Counted from the first letter of the stretch, positions 1-9,710 are shown. The stretch: 64,000 bases of DNA from Xanthobacteraceae bacterium (GCA_024508855.1 JANINJ010000082.1:1-64000), one strand, 5' to 3'. Notes: generated by a model from the sequence alone, not told the origin. Made by a program: numbers and translations.

Positions 1-2
1 GG

Positions 3-704
3 CACGCCAGTCATCGCATCGTGACGGAAAAGACCAGGGTGGCGATGCCCGAGGTAAGCCTCGGCTTTTTCCCCGACGTCGGCGGCACATGGCTTCTGTC
101 CCGCGTACCAGGCGAAACCGGCACCTATCTCGGATTGACCGGAAAGACGGCCAACGGCCCGGATGCAATCCATACGGGTCTCGGTGATGTGCTGATCTCG
201 ACCGACGACTGGCCGGCGTTGCGCGCGGCACTCACCGAACTGCCGCCGGATGTCAGCGCAGACGCAACGACGGTGGTCATCAAGCGGTTCATGGCTGCTG
301 CAGAGCCGGGGCCGGCGGCTCGGCAACAGGCATTGATCGACAGCGCATTCGGTCACGACACCGTCGAGGAAATAATCGCCGCTCTGGAGCGGAACGACTC
401 GGATTTCGCGAAGGCCACGCTGACAGCTCTGCGCGAAAAATCGCCGCGCGGTCTCAAGGTGACGCTGAAACTGCTTCGCCTGGCACGTGGTGCGGCGTCG
501 CTCCAGGAGTGCCTAGTGCGTGAATATCGCGCGGCGCTTGAAGTGTTCAGGAGCGAGGATTTCGTTCAAGGCATTCATGCCGCGATCATCGACAAGAATC
601 ACAAACCAAAATGGTCTCCGGAACGCATTGAAGACGTGACACCGGAGATCGTCGCAAGGTACCTTGCCCCTTTGGGGAAGGATGATCTGGTCTTTCCAGG
701 CTAA
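3..704 (+). CDS. 3-hydroxyisobutyryl-CoA hydrolase, 5' end cut by the window edge
   Basis: Crotonase-fold hydrolase that releases 3-hydroxyisobutyrate from its CoA ester in valine degradation. The frame is open through the left edge (HASHRIVTEK... precedes the first GTG at 21), so that GTG is internal and about 115-150 N-terminal residues are missing. The visible part holds the stretch PEVSLGFFPDVGGTW, characteristic of HIBYL-CoA hydrolases within the crotonase superfamily, and a C-terminal domain ending in YLAPLGKDDLVFPG. The next gene, 26 bp downstream, encodes the dehydrogenase for the product, which supports this call over a plain enoyl-CoA hydratase. Confidence 0.85.
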   Translation, partial: HASHRIVTEKTRVAMPEVSLGFFPDVGGTWLLSRVPGETGTYLGLTGKTANGPDAIHTGLGDVLISTDDWPALRAALTELPPDVSADATTVVIKRFMAAAEPGPAARQQALIDSAFGHDTVEEIIAALERNDSDFAKATLTALREKSPRGLKVTLKLLRLARGAASLQECLVREYRAALEVFRSEDFVQGIHAAIIDKNHKPKWSPERIEDVTPEIVARYLAPLGKDDLVFPG

Positions 705-730
705 GAAACGTAACAATCAGAGGAAACGTC

Positions 731-1621
731 ATGGCGAATATCGCATTCATCGGCCTCGGCAACATGGGTGGCCCGATGGCCGCAAATCTCGTCAAGGCTG
801 GACACAAGGTTCAGGGCTTCGATCTGGTCGCGGCCTCACGCGATGCGGCGCGGGCCGATGGCGTTTCGATCGCGAATACGGCGCTCGATGCCGTAAAGGA
901 TGCGCAGGTGGCCGTCACCATGCTGCCGGCCGGCAAGCATGTCGTCGGAGTGTGGACGGAAGTCCTGCCGTCCATCCCCAAGGGCGCGTTGATCATCGAT
1001 TGTTCGACCATCGATGTCGAAAGTTCGGTGCAGGCCCATGGGCTCGCCGCGAAGCAGGGCATCGCATCGGTCGATGCACCGGTATCGGGCGGCGTTGGCG
1101 GCGCCAAGGGGGCGACGCTGACCTTCATGTGCGGCGGCGATGACAAGGCGTTTGCAGCAGCCAAGCCGATCCTTGAAGCGATGGGCAAGAAGATCGTTCA
1201 TTGTGGTAAAGCCGGTGCGGGGCAGGCGGCCAAGATCTGCAATAACATGATCCTCGGCATCTCGATGATCGGAGTCAGCGAAGCCTTCACGCTGGCGGAA
1301 AAGCTGGGCCTGTCGCATCAGGCGCTGTTCGATGTCGCCTCGACCTCGTCTGGCCAATGCTGGTCGCTGACCACCTATTGCCCGGTGCCTGGACCGGTGC
1401 CGACGTCGCCCGCCAATAACGATTACAAGCCGGGCTTTGCTGCAGCGCTGATGCTGAAGGATCTGCGGTTGTCGCAGGAAGCCTCCAAGGCGAGCGGTGC
1501 GGCAACCCCAATGGGCGCACACGCCGAAGAGATTTACGCTGCCTTCGAGAAGGCGGGGCACGGCGGCACGGATTTCTCAGGCATTATTCATTACCTGCGC
1601 GAGATGGCTGCCAAGCGATAA
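731..1621 (+). CDS. mmsB: 3-hydroxyisobutyrate dehydrogenase
   Basis: Oxidises 3-hydroxyisobutyrate to methylmalonate semialdehyde with NAD in valine degradation. The 296-residue length is normal for the family. The Rossmann motif GLGNMGGPMAANL lies at residues 8-20. The substrate loop DAPVSGGVGGAKG is near 115-127. The catalytic lysine sits in GAGQAAKICNN (K168, with N171). AGGAAAC lies a few bases before the ATG. It follows the hydrolase gene directly and precedes an acyl-CoA synthetase gene by 11 bp, suggesting one operon. Other beta-hydroxyacid dehydrogenases (tartronate semialdehyde reductase) are similar, but the context favours MmsB. Confidence 0.9.
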   Translation: MANIAFIGLGNMGGPMAANLVKAGHKVQGFDLVAASRDAARADGVSIANTALDAVKDAQVAVTMLPAGKHVVGVWTEVLPSIPKGALIIDCSTIDVESSVQAHGLAAKQGIASVDAPVSGGVGGAKGATLTFMCGGDDKAFAAAKPILEAMGKKIVHCGKAGAGQAAKICNNMILGISMIGVSEAFTLAEKLGLSHQALFDVASTSSGQCWSLTTYCPVPGPVPTSPANNDYKPGFAAALMLKDLRLSQEASKASGAATPMGAHAEEIYAAFEKAGHGGTDFSGIIHYLREMAAKR

Positions 1622-1632
1622 GGGGTGTTGCG

Positions 1633-3363
1633 ATGACGACATTTCAAGAGGCGCGCGCTTTCCTCCTGCAAAATAGGACGGACTATGACAAGGCGGTAGC
1701 CGGATTCAAATGGCCCGACCAGACCACGTTCAACTGGGCGCTGGATTGGTTCGACGCCGACCTTGCCCGCGATCCGCAGAGCAAGGACAGGCCCGGCCTC
1801 TGGATCGTCGACACAGCCAGCAATACGGACACGAAACTGTCGTTCGCGACACTGTCGCGACGCTCCAATCAGGTGGCGAATTTCCTGCGCGCACAGGGCC
1901 TCAAGCGCGGCGATCACTTGTTGCTGCTACTCGGCAATGTCGTGCCGCTGTGGGAGACCATGCTGGCCTGCATCAAGCTCGGCGTCGTCATCATTCCCGC
2001 GACGACGCTGCTGACGCCGGACGAGTTGCGCGACCGGCTGGACCGGGGACGCGCGAAGGCCGTCGTCGCCGCGGAAGACCAGGTGGCGAAGTTTGCTGCG
2101 CTGGGCGATAGCGGTCTGACACGCGTCGTCGCCGGCCCAGCACGAGATGGCTGGATGGCGTTCGACAAGTCCGCCGAATTCCCGGAGACGTTCGAGCCCG
2201 ATGGACCGACGCGCGCCGACGATCCGATGCTGCTGTATTTCACCTCGGGTACGACGGCGAAGCCGAAGCTGGTGCGACACAGCCAGCGCAGTTATCCCGT
2301 CGGCGGATTGTCGACGATGTACTGGCTTGGCCTGCAGCCGGGCGACATTCACCTCAATATTTCATCGCCGGGCTGGGCCAAGCATGCCTGGAGCTGTTTC
2401 TTCGCGCCATGGAATGCGGGCGCAACCGTGTTCGTGGTCAATCAGCCGCGGTTCGATGCCAAGAGCCTGCTCGCCACCATCGGGCGCTGTGGTGTAACGA
2501 CACTATGCGCACCGCCGACAGTCTGGCGTCTGTTCATTCAGGAGAAGCTCGCCGACTTCAAGGTGTCGCTGCGCGAAGTCTGTGGAGCGGGCGAGCCGCT
2601 TAATCCGGAAGTGATCGATCAGGTAAAGTCCGCCTGGGGTCTGACCATCCGCGACGGCTACGGCCAGACCGAGACCACTGCTGTGGCTGGCAATTCACCG
2701 GGCCAGCGCCTGAAGGTGGGTTCGATGGGGCGGCCGATGCCGGGCTATAGGATCAAGGTCGTGGATGCCGACGGCAATCCGGCAACGGAAGGCGAGGTAG
2801 CGCTTGCGCTTGGCGCCGACCGCCCGGCCGGCCTGATGCAAGGCTATCAAACGGACGACGGTAAAGTGAGCGGTGCCGACGGCGATATCTATCGCAGCGG
2901 CGATGTGGTGTTCGTGGACGACGATGGCTATCTCACATTCGTCGGACGCGCTGACGATGTGTTCAAGTCTTCGGATTATCGCATCAGCCCGTTCGAACTC
3001 GAGAGCATTCTGCTTGAGCACGATCTGGTGGCCGAGGCAGCCGTGGTGCCGACACCCGACCCAATTCGCTTGGCTTTGCCAAAGGCTTATGTGTTGTTAA
3101 CTGCCGGTGCCGAACCATCGGCGGAAACCGCCGTCTCGATTTTCCGCTACGTCCATACGCGTCTGGCGCCCTTCAAGCGGATCAGGCGGATCGAACTCGT
3201 AACCGAACTGCCCAAGACCATTTCGGGCAAAATTCGCCGAGTGCATCTGCGCCGCCTCGAACATGAGAACGATCGCAGCGACAAGCTGCGGGGCACGGAA
3301 TTCCGTGAAGAGGATTTCCCGGAATTGCAGGCGCTGCGTTCGGCCGGTGCTTCCGGGACCTGA
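1633..3363 (+). CDS. AMP-binding acyl-CoA synthetase (ANL superfamily)
   Basis: Adenylate-forming enzyme that activates a carboxylic acid to its CoA thioester. In 576 residues it shows the phosphate-binding loop FTSGTTAKPK (203-212), YGQTET (343-348), RSGD (421-424), the hinge region starting GRADDVFKSSDY (438-449) and the C-terminal catalytic lysine in PKTISGKIRR (K533). The overall look resembles medium-chain (ACSM-type) synthetases rather than acetyl-CoA synthetase. The neighbours suggest a short, branched or hydroxylated acyl substrate; the exact acid cannot be read from sequence. Confidence 0.85.
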   Translation: MTTFQEARAFLLQNRTDYDKAVAGFKWPDQTTFNWALDWFDADLARDPQSKDRPGLWIVDTASNTDTKLSFATLSRRSNQVANFLRAQGLKRGDHLLLLLGNVVPLWETMLACIKLGVVIIPATTLLTPDELRDRLDRGRAKAVVAAEDQVAKFAALGDSGLTRVVAGPARDGWMAFDKSAEFPETFEPDGPTRADDPMLLYFTSGTTAKPKLVRHSQRSYPVGGLSTMYWLGLQPGDIHLNISSPGWAKHAWSCFFAPWNAGATVFVVNQPRFDAKSLLATIGRCGVTTLCAPPTVWRLFIQEKLADFKVSLREVCGAGEPLNPEVIDQVKSAWGLTIRDGYGQTETTAVAGNSPGQRLKVGSMGRPMPGYRIKVVDADGNPATEGEVALALGADRPAGLMQGYQTDDGKVSGADGDIYRSGDVVFVDDDGYLTFVGRADDVFKSSDYRISPFELESILLEHDLVAEAAVVPTPDPIRLALPKAYVLLTAGAEPSAETAVSIFRYVHTRLAPFKRIRRIELVTELPKTISGKIRRVHLRRLEHENDRSDKLRGTEFREEDFPELQALRSAGASGT

Positions 3364-3468
3364 CCGCGAAAGGTACAGCCGATATTCGTTCGTGCGTGAA
3401 AATATAGCTTGGCCATCGCCGCATTGTGTGGAAACTGCTGCCCGAATTGAACGGACAGTGGTGGTGGA

Positions 3469-3933
3469 ATGAGCTCTTTGGTTACGCGCGACGCTTATAT
3501 GGGCATGGTCGGCAAGGAAGTTGGTGTTTCATCCTGGCACAAGGTGGATCAAAAGCGAATCGACGTTTTTGCCGATGCGACTGAAGATCACCAATTCATC
3601 CATATTGATCCCGAACGAGCCGCGCGCGAAACGCCATTCGGCGCCACCATCGCACACGGGTTTCTCACCGTGTCGCTGCTGAGCGTATTCTCCTATGAGG
3701 CGCTGCCGAAGATCGACGGCGTGGCCATGGGCGTCAACTATGGCTTCGATAAGCTGCGCTTCGTCTCTCCCGTCAAGGCGGGTTCGCAGGTGCGCGGGCG
3801 TTTCACGCTCACCGAGGCCAAGATGCGTTCGCCGAAAGAACTGCTGTCGCGCACCAGCGTCAGTGTCGAGATCGATGGCGAGTCCAAGCCGGCGCTGGTC
3901 GCCGACTGGCTTGGCCTCATGTACTTCGCTTGA
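3469..3933 (+). CDS. MaoC-family (R)-specific enoyl-CoA hydratase
   Basis: Single hot-dog domain of 154 residues that probably hydrates an enoyl-CoA to a 3-hydroxyacyl-CoA. The hydratase motif FADATEDHQFIHIDPERA (35-52) places the catalytic Asp at 40 and His at 45, and AHGFLT (62-67) is the usual second segment. The size and the VGKEVGVSSW start resemble the NodN-like single-domain hydratases. It lies about 100 bp after the acyl-CoA synthetase gene and 34 bp before an SDR gene, an order that fits a hydratase/dehydrogenase pair for beta-oxidation. Confidence 0.8.
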   Translation: MSSLVTRDAYMGMVGKEVGVSSWHKVDQKRIDVFADATEDHQFIHIDPERAARETPFGATIAHGFLTVSLLSVFSYEALPKIDGVAMGVNYGFDKLRFVSPVKAGSQVRGRFTLTEAKMRSPKELLSRTSVSVEIDGESKPALVADWLGLMYFA

Positions 3934-3967
3934 ACTTCAGGACTGCCTAACTTCAGGACTTGCAATC

Positions 3968-4891
3968 ATGACAATCAGATTTGACGGACGCGTCGCCATC
4001 GTCACCGGCGCCGGTAATGGTCTCGGCCGCGAGCATGCGCTTGGCCTCGCGGCGCGTGGTGCGAAAGTGGTGGTCAACGATTTCGGCGGCGCGCGCGATG
4101 GCACCGGCGGTTCGATGACCGCTGCAGAAACGGTGGTCGAGGAAATCCGCAAGGCGGGCGGCGAGGCGATGGCCGACGGCGCCGACGTTTCGAATTTCGA
4201 GCAGGTCACGGCGATGGTCGCGAAAGCAACCGAAAAGTGGGGCAGCGTCGATCTGCTTTGCGCCAATGCCGGCATTCTGCGCGACAAGTCGTTCGGCAAG
4301 ATGGAGGTCGCGGACTTCGCTAAAGTTCTCGATGTGCACCTCACCGGCACGTTCTACTGCTGCAAGGCGGTGTGGGACGGCATGCGCGCGCGTAACTATG
4401 GCCGCATCGTCATCACAACATCGTCGTCGGGCCTGTACGGCAATTTCGGCCAGGCCAACTACGGCGCGGCGAAATCCGGCATGGTCGGCCTGATGAACGT
4501 GCTGGCGGAAGAGGGGCGCAAGACCAACATTCGCGTCAACACCATTTCACCCACGGCTGCCACGCGCATGACCGAAGAGTTGCTGCCGGCGCAGGCGCTG
4601 GGGTTGATGAAGCCTGAAGCGATCACGCCGGCCGTGCTGTTTCTGCTTGGTGAGGATGCTCCGACGCGCACCATCATGGGGGCCGGCGCGGGCTCGTTTG
4701 CGGTGATCAAAATTCTGGAAAGCGAAGGCATCAACCTTCCGCAGGCCGAATGGACGCCGGACGCGATTGCGGCGCATTTCAACGAGATCGCGGATATGTC
4801 GAAGGCTCGCCCACTCGAGGGGGCGTTTCAGCAAACCCAGAAATATGTCGAGCAGGCCGCCGCAGCTGCCGGGATCAAGCTCACGAAGTAG
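3968..4891 (+). CDS. SDR dehydrogenase similar to the MFE-2 / HSD17B4 dehydrogenase unit
   Basis: Short-chain dehydrogenase of 307 residues. The cofactor motif TGAGNGLG is at 13-20, NAG at 100-102, the catalytic Ser in the TTSSSG segment (about 150-155) and YGAAK at 165-169. The insert NDFGGARDGTGGSM after the second beta strand and the long C-terminal tail resemble the (3R)-hydroxyacyl-CoA dehydrogenase unit of multifunctional enzyme type 2. With the MaoC gene just upstream, this looks like a split hydratase/dehydrogenase pair. The ATG at 3968 is chosen because the upstream frame overlaps the MaoC gene and has no SDR similarity. Confidence 0.8.
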   Translation: MTIRFDGRVAIVTGAGNGLGREHALGLAARGAKVVVNDFGGARDGTGGSMTAAETVVEEIRKAGGEAMADGADVSNFEQVTAMVAKATEKWGSVDLLCANAGILRDKSFGKMEVADFAKVLDVHLTGTFYCCKAVWDGMRARNYGRIVITTSSSGLYGNFGQANYGAAKSGMVGLMNVLAEEGRKTNIRVNTISPTAATRMTEELLPAQALGLMKPEAITPAVLFLLGEDAPTRTIMGAGAGSFAVIKILESEGINLPQAEWTPDAIAAHFNEIADMSKARPLEGAFQQTQKYVEQAAAAAGIKLTK

Positions 4892-4928
4892 GCTGCACGG
4901 CAGCGCCGTTCCCGCCTAAACTCCCGCC

Positions 4929-6161
4929 ATGGCTACACCTGTCGACACGGAAGTGGCGGTGATCGGTGCCGGTCCGGCCGGCCTGATGGCGGCTGAAGTG
5001 GTCGCGCGCGGCGGTGCGCGCGTCACGATCTATGACGCTATGCCATCGGCGGGCCGGAAGTTTCTGATGGCCGGCAGGGGTGGGCTCAACCTCACGCACA
5101 GCGAGCCATTGCCGCCATTTCTTGCACGGTATGGCGAGGCGGCGGCGCGGCTGTCTTCTGCTGTTGACGCGTTTCCGCCAAGCGCCTTGCGCGAATGGAG
5201 CGAGAAGCTTGGACAGCCGACGTTCGTCGGCAGTAGCGGTCGCGTGTTCCCCGAGGCGTTTAAAGCCTCGCCGCTGTTGCGCGCGTGGCTGCAACGGCTC
5301 GATGCGATGGGCGTGCAACTAAAGCTGCGTCATCGCTGGACCGGTTGGGACAGCGAGGGGCGCGTGCTGTTTCAGACACCTGATGGATTACAGTCGGTGA
5401 CGGCATCGGCGACCGTGCTCGCGCTGGGTGGCGCGAGTTGGCCGCGGTTGGGATCGGATGGCGGCTGGTCGGGAGTTCTGGCGCAGCGCGGCGTTGCCAT
5501 TGCACCGCTGCGTCCCGCCAATTGCGGTTTCGCGGTTGCGTGGTCCGACGTGTTCAAAGCCCGTTTCGCCGGGCAGCCGTTGAAAACGATCCAGCTCACT
5601 TTCGGCTCGCACAGCATTCGCGGGGAAGCGGTTCTGACCCGCGATGGAATCGAAGGCGGTGCGATCTACGCGCTTTCCGCTGCGTTGCGCGATGAAATTG
5701 CGGCATCGGGGCAGGCGACGTTGCGCGTCTCGTTGCGGCCCGATCTCGATCGCGATCGGCTTGTGCGGCGGCTGTCTGAACCGCGCGGCAAGCAATCTTT
5801 TTCGACATTTCTGCGTAAGGCGGCTGGGCTATCACCCGTTGGGACCGGTCTGCTGCAGGAGGTTGCGATGGCATCTGGTGTCTCGCTGTCCGCGATGTCG
5901 CCGGAGGCGGTGGCAGCGCTGATCAATCACGTTGAAATTGTTCTGACCAGGGCCTCGGCACTGGAAAAGTCCATATCGACCGCGGGCGGAATCTCATTCG
6001 ACGAACTCGACGAGGACTACATGCTGCGCCGGTTGCCAGGCGTTTTTGCCGCCGGCGAGATGTTGGATTGGGAGGCACCGACGGGCGGTTACCTGTTGCA
6101 GGCTTCGTTCGCGACTGGTGCGGCAGCCGGACGCGGTGTGCTCAAGTTGCTCGGGAAATAG
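4929..6161 (+). CDS. FAD-dependent oxidoreductase, HI0933-like / TIGR03862 flavoprotein family
   Basis: Flavoprotein of 410 residues and unassigned substrate. The dinucleotide motif VIGAGPAGLMAA is at 11-22. The family segment SAGRKFLMAGRGGLNLTHSE is at 40-59. The second FAD contact GVFAAGEMLDWEAPTGGY is near the C terminus, followed by a glycine- and alanine-rich end typical of the family. It ends one base before the convergent PLP-enzyme gene. It is probably co-transcribed with the catabolic genes upstream (37 bp gap), although members of this family are usually not tied to one pathway. Confidence 0.8.
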   Translation: MATPVDTEVAVIGAGPAGLMAAEVVARGGARVTIYDAMPSAGRKFLMAGRGGLNLTHSEPLPPFLARYGEAAARLSSAVDAFPPSALREWSEKLGQPTFVGSSGRVFPEAFKASPLLRAWLQRLDAMGVQLKLRHRWTGWDSEGRVLFQTPDGLQSVTASATVLALGGASWPRLGSDGGWSGVLAQRGVAIAPLRPANCGFAVAWSDVFKARFAGQPLKTIQLTFGSHSIRGEAVLTRDGIEGGAIYALSAALRDEIAASGQATLRVSLRPDLDRDRLVRRLSEPRGKQSFSTFLRKAAGLSPVGTGLLQEVAMASGVSLSAMSPEAVAALINHVEIVLTRASALEKSISTAGGISFDELDEDYMLRRLPGVFAAGEMLDWEAPTGGYLLQASFATGAAAGRGVLKLLGK

Positions 6162-6162
6162 A

Positions 6163-7242
6163 TTACCGAAGCTTGCCTCGCGCGGCGACCGGCAGGATGC
6201 CGATGATCTCGTCACCTCTGACCATGATCATCTCATCGAGCATGTTGACGACGACGCAGACATGGTTCGGCACGATGCGCACCACGTCGCCGATATTCGG
6301 CCGCGTGTTGCTGCGCGACAGGTCGAGAAAGCCGTGCTCCTCCGCAAAACGGACGATTTTCGCTTCGGGGTGTTCGAGGATAAGCCCGTAACCGTCGAGG
6401 CCGCCGGTATCGGCCGTCAGCGTCTTGGAGCCGGCATCGAGAATGCCGCGATCCGGACCGGCGCGGCTTACCACGGTCGAATAGATGTTGAGCGCGCAGT
6501 CGTCCCAACTCGCGACGCCGGCCGCAACCTGCATGCGGTCGTTGTAGATATAGGTGCCGGGACGATGTTCGGTCGCGCCCTGCAATTGGCCGATGTTCTT
6601 CATGTTCGGCGTGCCACCGGTGGAAACGATCGCCGGATCGAGACCGAGCGCACGAACACCCGCCAGCGCTTCGTCGAAAAAGGCCTGCGCCTGCGGCCAG
6701 CCGGTCTCGGTCGGATACATCATGAAGCCGGAAAACGTGAGGCCCGGCGAAGTTGAAATAGTGCGCGCCAACGTAATGGCTTCAGCCGCAGTCTCGACGC
6801 CGGCGCGCTTGCGGCCGGTATCGCATTCGACGACCACGGGCAGTGAGCGGCCTGCGGCTGCTGCAGCCTTGGTGAGGTCGGCGACCACGACCGGGTTGTC
6901 CGCAGCCACGGTGACGTTGGTTCTGGCGCGCAGCGCGCCGAGCCGTGCCATTTTCTCGTCGCCGAGTAGATTATAGCTGATGAGAATATCGTCGATGCCG
7001 GCATCCGCCATCACCTCCGCCTCACCGAGCTTCTGGCAGGTGATGCCGCGTGCGCCCGCCGCGATCTGCAGTTTCGCAAGGACGGGGCTCTTGTGGGTCT
7101 TGATGTGTGGTCGATTGGCGACGCCTGCAGCATCACAGGCGGCTTGGACGCGTGCAATGTTGCGCTCGACGCGATCCATGTCGATGACTGCAGCAGGTGT
7201 GCCGTAGTCGCGTGCGATTTTGGCGGCGAGTGCGGTGGTCAT
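6163..7242 (-). CDS. DSD1-type PLP enzyme (D-serine dehydratase / D-threonine aldolase family)
   Basis: Fold-type III PLP enzyme of 359 residues acting on a D-hydroxy amino acid. RPHIKTHKSPV (44-54) carries the presumed PLP lysine. CQKLGEAEVMADAG follows as in the family. The C-terminal PNHVC motif matches the His-x-Cys metal site known from eukaryotic D-serine dehydratase. Length is usual. Sequence alone does not separate D-threonine aldolase, D-serine dehydratase and 3-hydroxy-D-aspartate aldolase activities. It sits 12 bp after the ABC-F gene on the same strand, so the two may be co-transcribed. Confidence 0.8.
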   Translation of the reverse strand: MTTALAAKIARDYGTPAAVIDMDRVERNIARVQAACDAAGVANRPHIKTHKSPVLAKLQIAAGARGITCQKLGEAEVMADAGIDDILISYNLLGDEKMARLGALRARTNVTVAADNPVVVADLTKAAAAAGRSLPVVVECDTGRKRAGVETAAEAITLARTISTSPGLTFSGFMMYPTETGWPQAQAFFDEALAGVRALGLDPAIVSTGGTPNMKNIGQLQGATEHRPGTYIYNDRMQVAAGVASWDDCALNIYSTVVSRAGPDRGILDAGSKTLTADTGGLDGYGLILEHPEAKIVRFAEEHGFLDLSRSNTRPNIGDVVRIVPNHVCVVVNMLDEMIMVRGDEIIGILPVAARGKLR

Positions 7243-7254
7243 TAACGATATCCC

Positions 7255-9066
7255 TTAGGCCTGCTCTATTTCTTCGCGCAGCATTTCAAGTTCGAGCCAT
7301 TTGTCTTCGGCTTCTTGTAACTTTTCGTGCGCCGCGGCGATTGCTTGCGAAGCGTGATCGAATTTCTTTCGATCCTTGCTGTAGAGATCGGGATCATCGA
7401 GCAATTTCTGGTGCTTCGCAATCTCAACGTGAAGCTTTTCGATCGTCTTCGGCAACGTCTCCAGCGCGTGCTTTTCGTTGAAGTTGAGGCGGCGCTTGCC
7501 GACCGTAGGGGCTTTTGGCGCTTTCGCTGTCTGGATCGTGTTATCGGTCGGCGGCTTCGGTGCCGCGCGCTGCAGATCGGCGCCGCGTTGGGTCAGCATG
7601 TCCGAATAGCCGCCGGCATATTCGATCCAGCGGCCTTGGCCCTCTGGCACGATCACCGACGTCACCACGCGGTCGAGAAAATCGCGGTCGTGGCTGATGA
7701 GGATAACGGTGCCTTGATAATCGCCGAGCATTTCCTCCAGAACATCGAGGGTCTCGAGATCGAGGTCGTTGGTCGGCTCGTCCAGCACCAGCAGATTGGA
7801 AGGCTTGGCCAGTGCGCGCGCCAGCATCAGGCGGCCACGCTCGCCGCCCGATAGTACTTCCAGTGGCGTGCGGACCTGCTCTTGTGAGAACAGGAAGTCC
7901 TTCATGTAACTGACAACGTGCTTCGGCGTGCCGCCGACCATGACGTGATCGCCACGGCCGCCGGTGAGAGCTTCGGCCAGCGTTGATTTCGGATCGAGAC
8001 TCTCGCGATGCTGATCCAGTGTTGCCATCTCGATATTGGCGCCGAAGCGGATGGTGCCGCTATCCGGCGGGTTGGCGCCGGTCAGGAGGTTGATCAGCGT
8101 CGTCTTGCCGGCGCCATTGGGGCCGACAATGCCGATGCGGTCGCCCCGTTGAATGCGGATCGAGAAATTGTCGACGATGGCGCGCTCGCCGTATGACTTT
8201 CCAATGCCTTTGGCCTCGATAATCAGCTTGCCGGATTTGTCGGCTTCGGCGGCGGCGAGGTTGGCACTCCCGGTCGCGCCGCGATAGTCGCGTCGTTGGG
8301 CGCGGAGCGCGTGCAGGTTGCCGAGGCGCTTGACGTTGCGCTTACGCCGTCCGGATACGCCGTAGCGTAGCCAGTGCTCTTCGGCGACGATCTTGCGGTC
8401 AAGCTTGTGCTGGTCGCGTTCTTCTTCCGCGAGAACCTCGTCGCGCCATTCCTCGAACGCGCCGAAGCCGCGCTCGATACGCCGGATCTGGCCCCGATCG
8501 AGCCAGGCGGTGCTGCGCGACAGGTTGGAGAGGAAGCGCCGGTCATGGCTGATGAGAACAAGCGCGCTGCGTCGCGAGGCGAGTTCGGCTTCGAGCCATT
8601 CGATGGTGGTCAGATCGAGATGATTGGTCGGTTCGTCCAGCAGCAAAATATCCGGCGATGGCGCCAATGCGCGCGCCAACGCGGTGCGTCGCGCCTCACC
8701 GCCCGACAGGGATTCGGGATTTTCGTCGCCGTGCAGGCCGAGTTGCTCCAACAGGTAACGCGCGGGGTACGGATCGTCGCCGGGCCCCAGACCTGCCTCG
8801 ACATATGCCAGCGTCGTGGCTGCACCGGAAAAATCAGGCTCCTGCGGCAGGTAGCGCACTGTCGCGCCCGGCTGGACGAAACGGCTGCCGCTGTCGGGCT
8901 CCACGAGACCTGCGGCGATCTTCAGCAGGGTCGATTTGCCCGAGCCGTTACGGCCGATCAGGCAGACGCGCTCCTCCGCCGACACAGACAGTTCGATACC
9001 CGACAATAACGGCGTTCCGCCGAATGTCAGGGCGATGTCTTTCAACTGGATCAGGGGAGGCGCCAT
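7255..9066 (-). CDS. uup: ABC-F ATPase, Uup-like
   Basis: Soluble protein of 603 residues with two ABC domains and no membrane segment; ABC-F proteins act on ribosomes. Walker A motifs are GRNGSGKST (38-46) and GPNGAGKTT (315-323). Signature motifs are LSGGEARR (120-127) and LSGGERGR. Both domains have LLDEPTNHLDL- or VLDEPTNDLDL-type Walker B segments. The charged inter-domain linker lies near 200-275. A C-terminal coiled-coil extension from about 520 is the feature that identifies the Uup branch. Confidence 0.85.
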   Translation of the reverse strand: MAPPLIQLKDIALTFGGTPLLSGIELSVSAEERVCLIGRNGSGKSTLLKIAAGLVEPDSGSRFVQPGATVRYLPQEPDFSGAATTLAYVEAGLGPGDDPYPARYLLEQLGLHGDENPESLSGGEARRTALARALAPSPDILLLDEPTNHLDLTTIEWLEAELASRRSALVLISHDRRFLSNLSRSTAWLDRGQIRRIERGFGAFEEWRDEVLAEEERDQHKLDRKIVAEEHWLRYGVSGRRKRNVKRLGNLHALRAQRRDYRGATGSANLAAAEADKSGKLIIEAKGIGKSYGERAIVDNFSIRIQRGDRIGIVGPNGAGKTTLINLLTGANPPDSGTIRFGANIEMATLDQHRESLDPKSTLAEALTGGRGDHVMVGGTPKHVVSYMKDFLFSQEQVRTPLEVLSGGERGRLMLARALAKPSNLLVLDEPTNDLDLETLDVLEEMLGDYQGTVILISHDRDFLDRVVTSVIVPEGQGRWIEYAGGYSDMLTQRGADLQRAAPKPPTDNTIQTAKAPKAPTVGKRRLNFNEKHALETLPKTIEKLHVEIAKHQKLLDDPDLYSKDRKKFDHASQAIAAAHEKLQEAEDKWLELEMLREEIEQA

Positions 9067-9090
9067 GGTCTCTCGATGCTGTCTGGTGTG

Positions 9091-9567
9091 TTACGTGGCC
9101 TGCGTGCGTTGAATGCGGCGGATGGCCTGATCGAGCGCCGACAGGAACGCCGAGCGATGGCGTGGCGAAAACGATGACGGGCCGCCGGTGACTTCGCCAC
9201 TGGAGCGCAGGTCGGTCATTAGATTGCGCACTGCCAGGGTCATGCCGATCGACTCTTCGGTGAAGGGTTTTCCGGTCGGCGCGATGACGATGGCACCCGC
9301 TTTCACGCAGCGGCTGGCCAGCGGAATATCGGAAGTCACCACGATATCGCCCTTGGTCGCGCGCTCCGCAATCCAGTCGTCGGCCGCATCCATGCCGCTG
9401 CCGGCGGCGATCCGCTCGATCAACGGATCCTGCGGGATGCGGATGAAGTTACCCGCAACCACGCTGACCGGCACTCGGTGACGACCCGCGACGCGATAAA
9501 TCTCGTCCTTCACGGGACACGCGTCGGCGTCGATATAGATGCGGGTTTGGCTCAAAGGCGTGATCAT
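9091..9567 (-). CDS. YaiI/YqxD family protein (UPF0178, DUF188)
   Basis: Conserved protein of 158 residues with no established function. The start [20 protein letters not shown] and later [15 protein letters not shown] are family hallmarks, with conserved acidic residues resembling a PIN-like nuclease fold (inference from family descriptions). I chose the ATG at 9567, 47 codons inside the longest frame, because family proteins are about 150 residues and the upstream extension is low-quality sequence. It is transcribed away from the hot-dog gene at 9711. Confidence 0.8.
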   Translation of the reverse strand: MITPLSQTRIYIDADACPVKDEIYRVAGRHRVPVSVVAGNFIRIPQDPLIERIAAGSGMDAADDWIAERATKGDIVVTSDIPLASRCVKAGAIVIAPTGKPFTEESIGMTLAVRNLMTDLRSSGEVTGGPSSFSPRHRSAFLSALDQAIRRIQRTQAT

Positions 9568-9710
9568 TCCGTGCGGTGGAGAATTAGCGCAGTGTGTATG
9601 CGATTGTTGGCGGGAATGCGAGAAAAACGACGTCCGATCAAGCTTGCTAAGCCATTTTCTTCGCGTACCATTGCAGGCGAGGAAATTGATCCAGAAAGGC
9701 AGCAGCAAGA

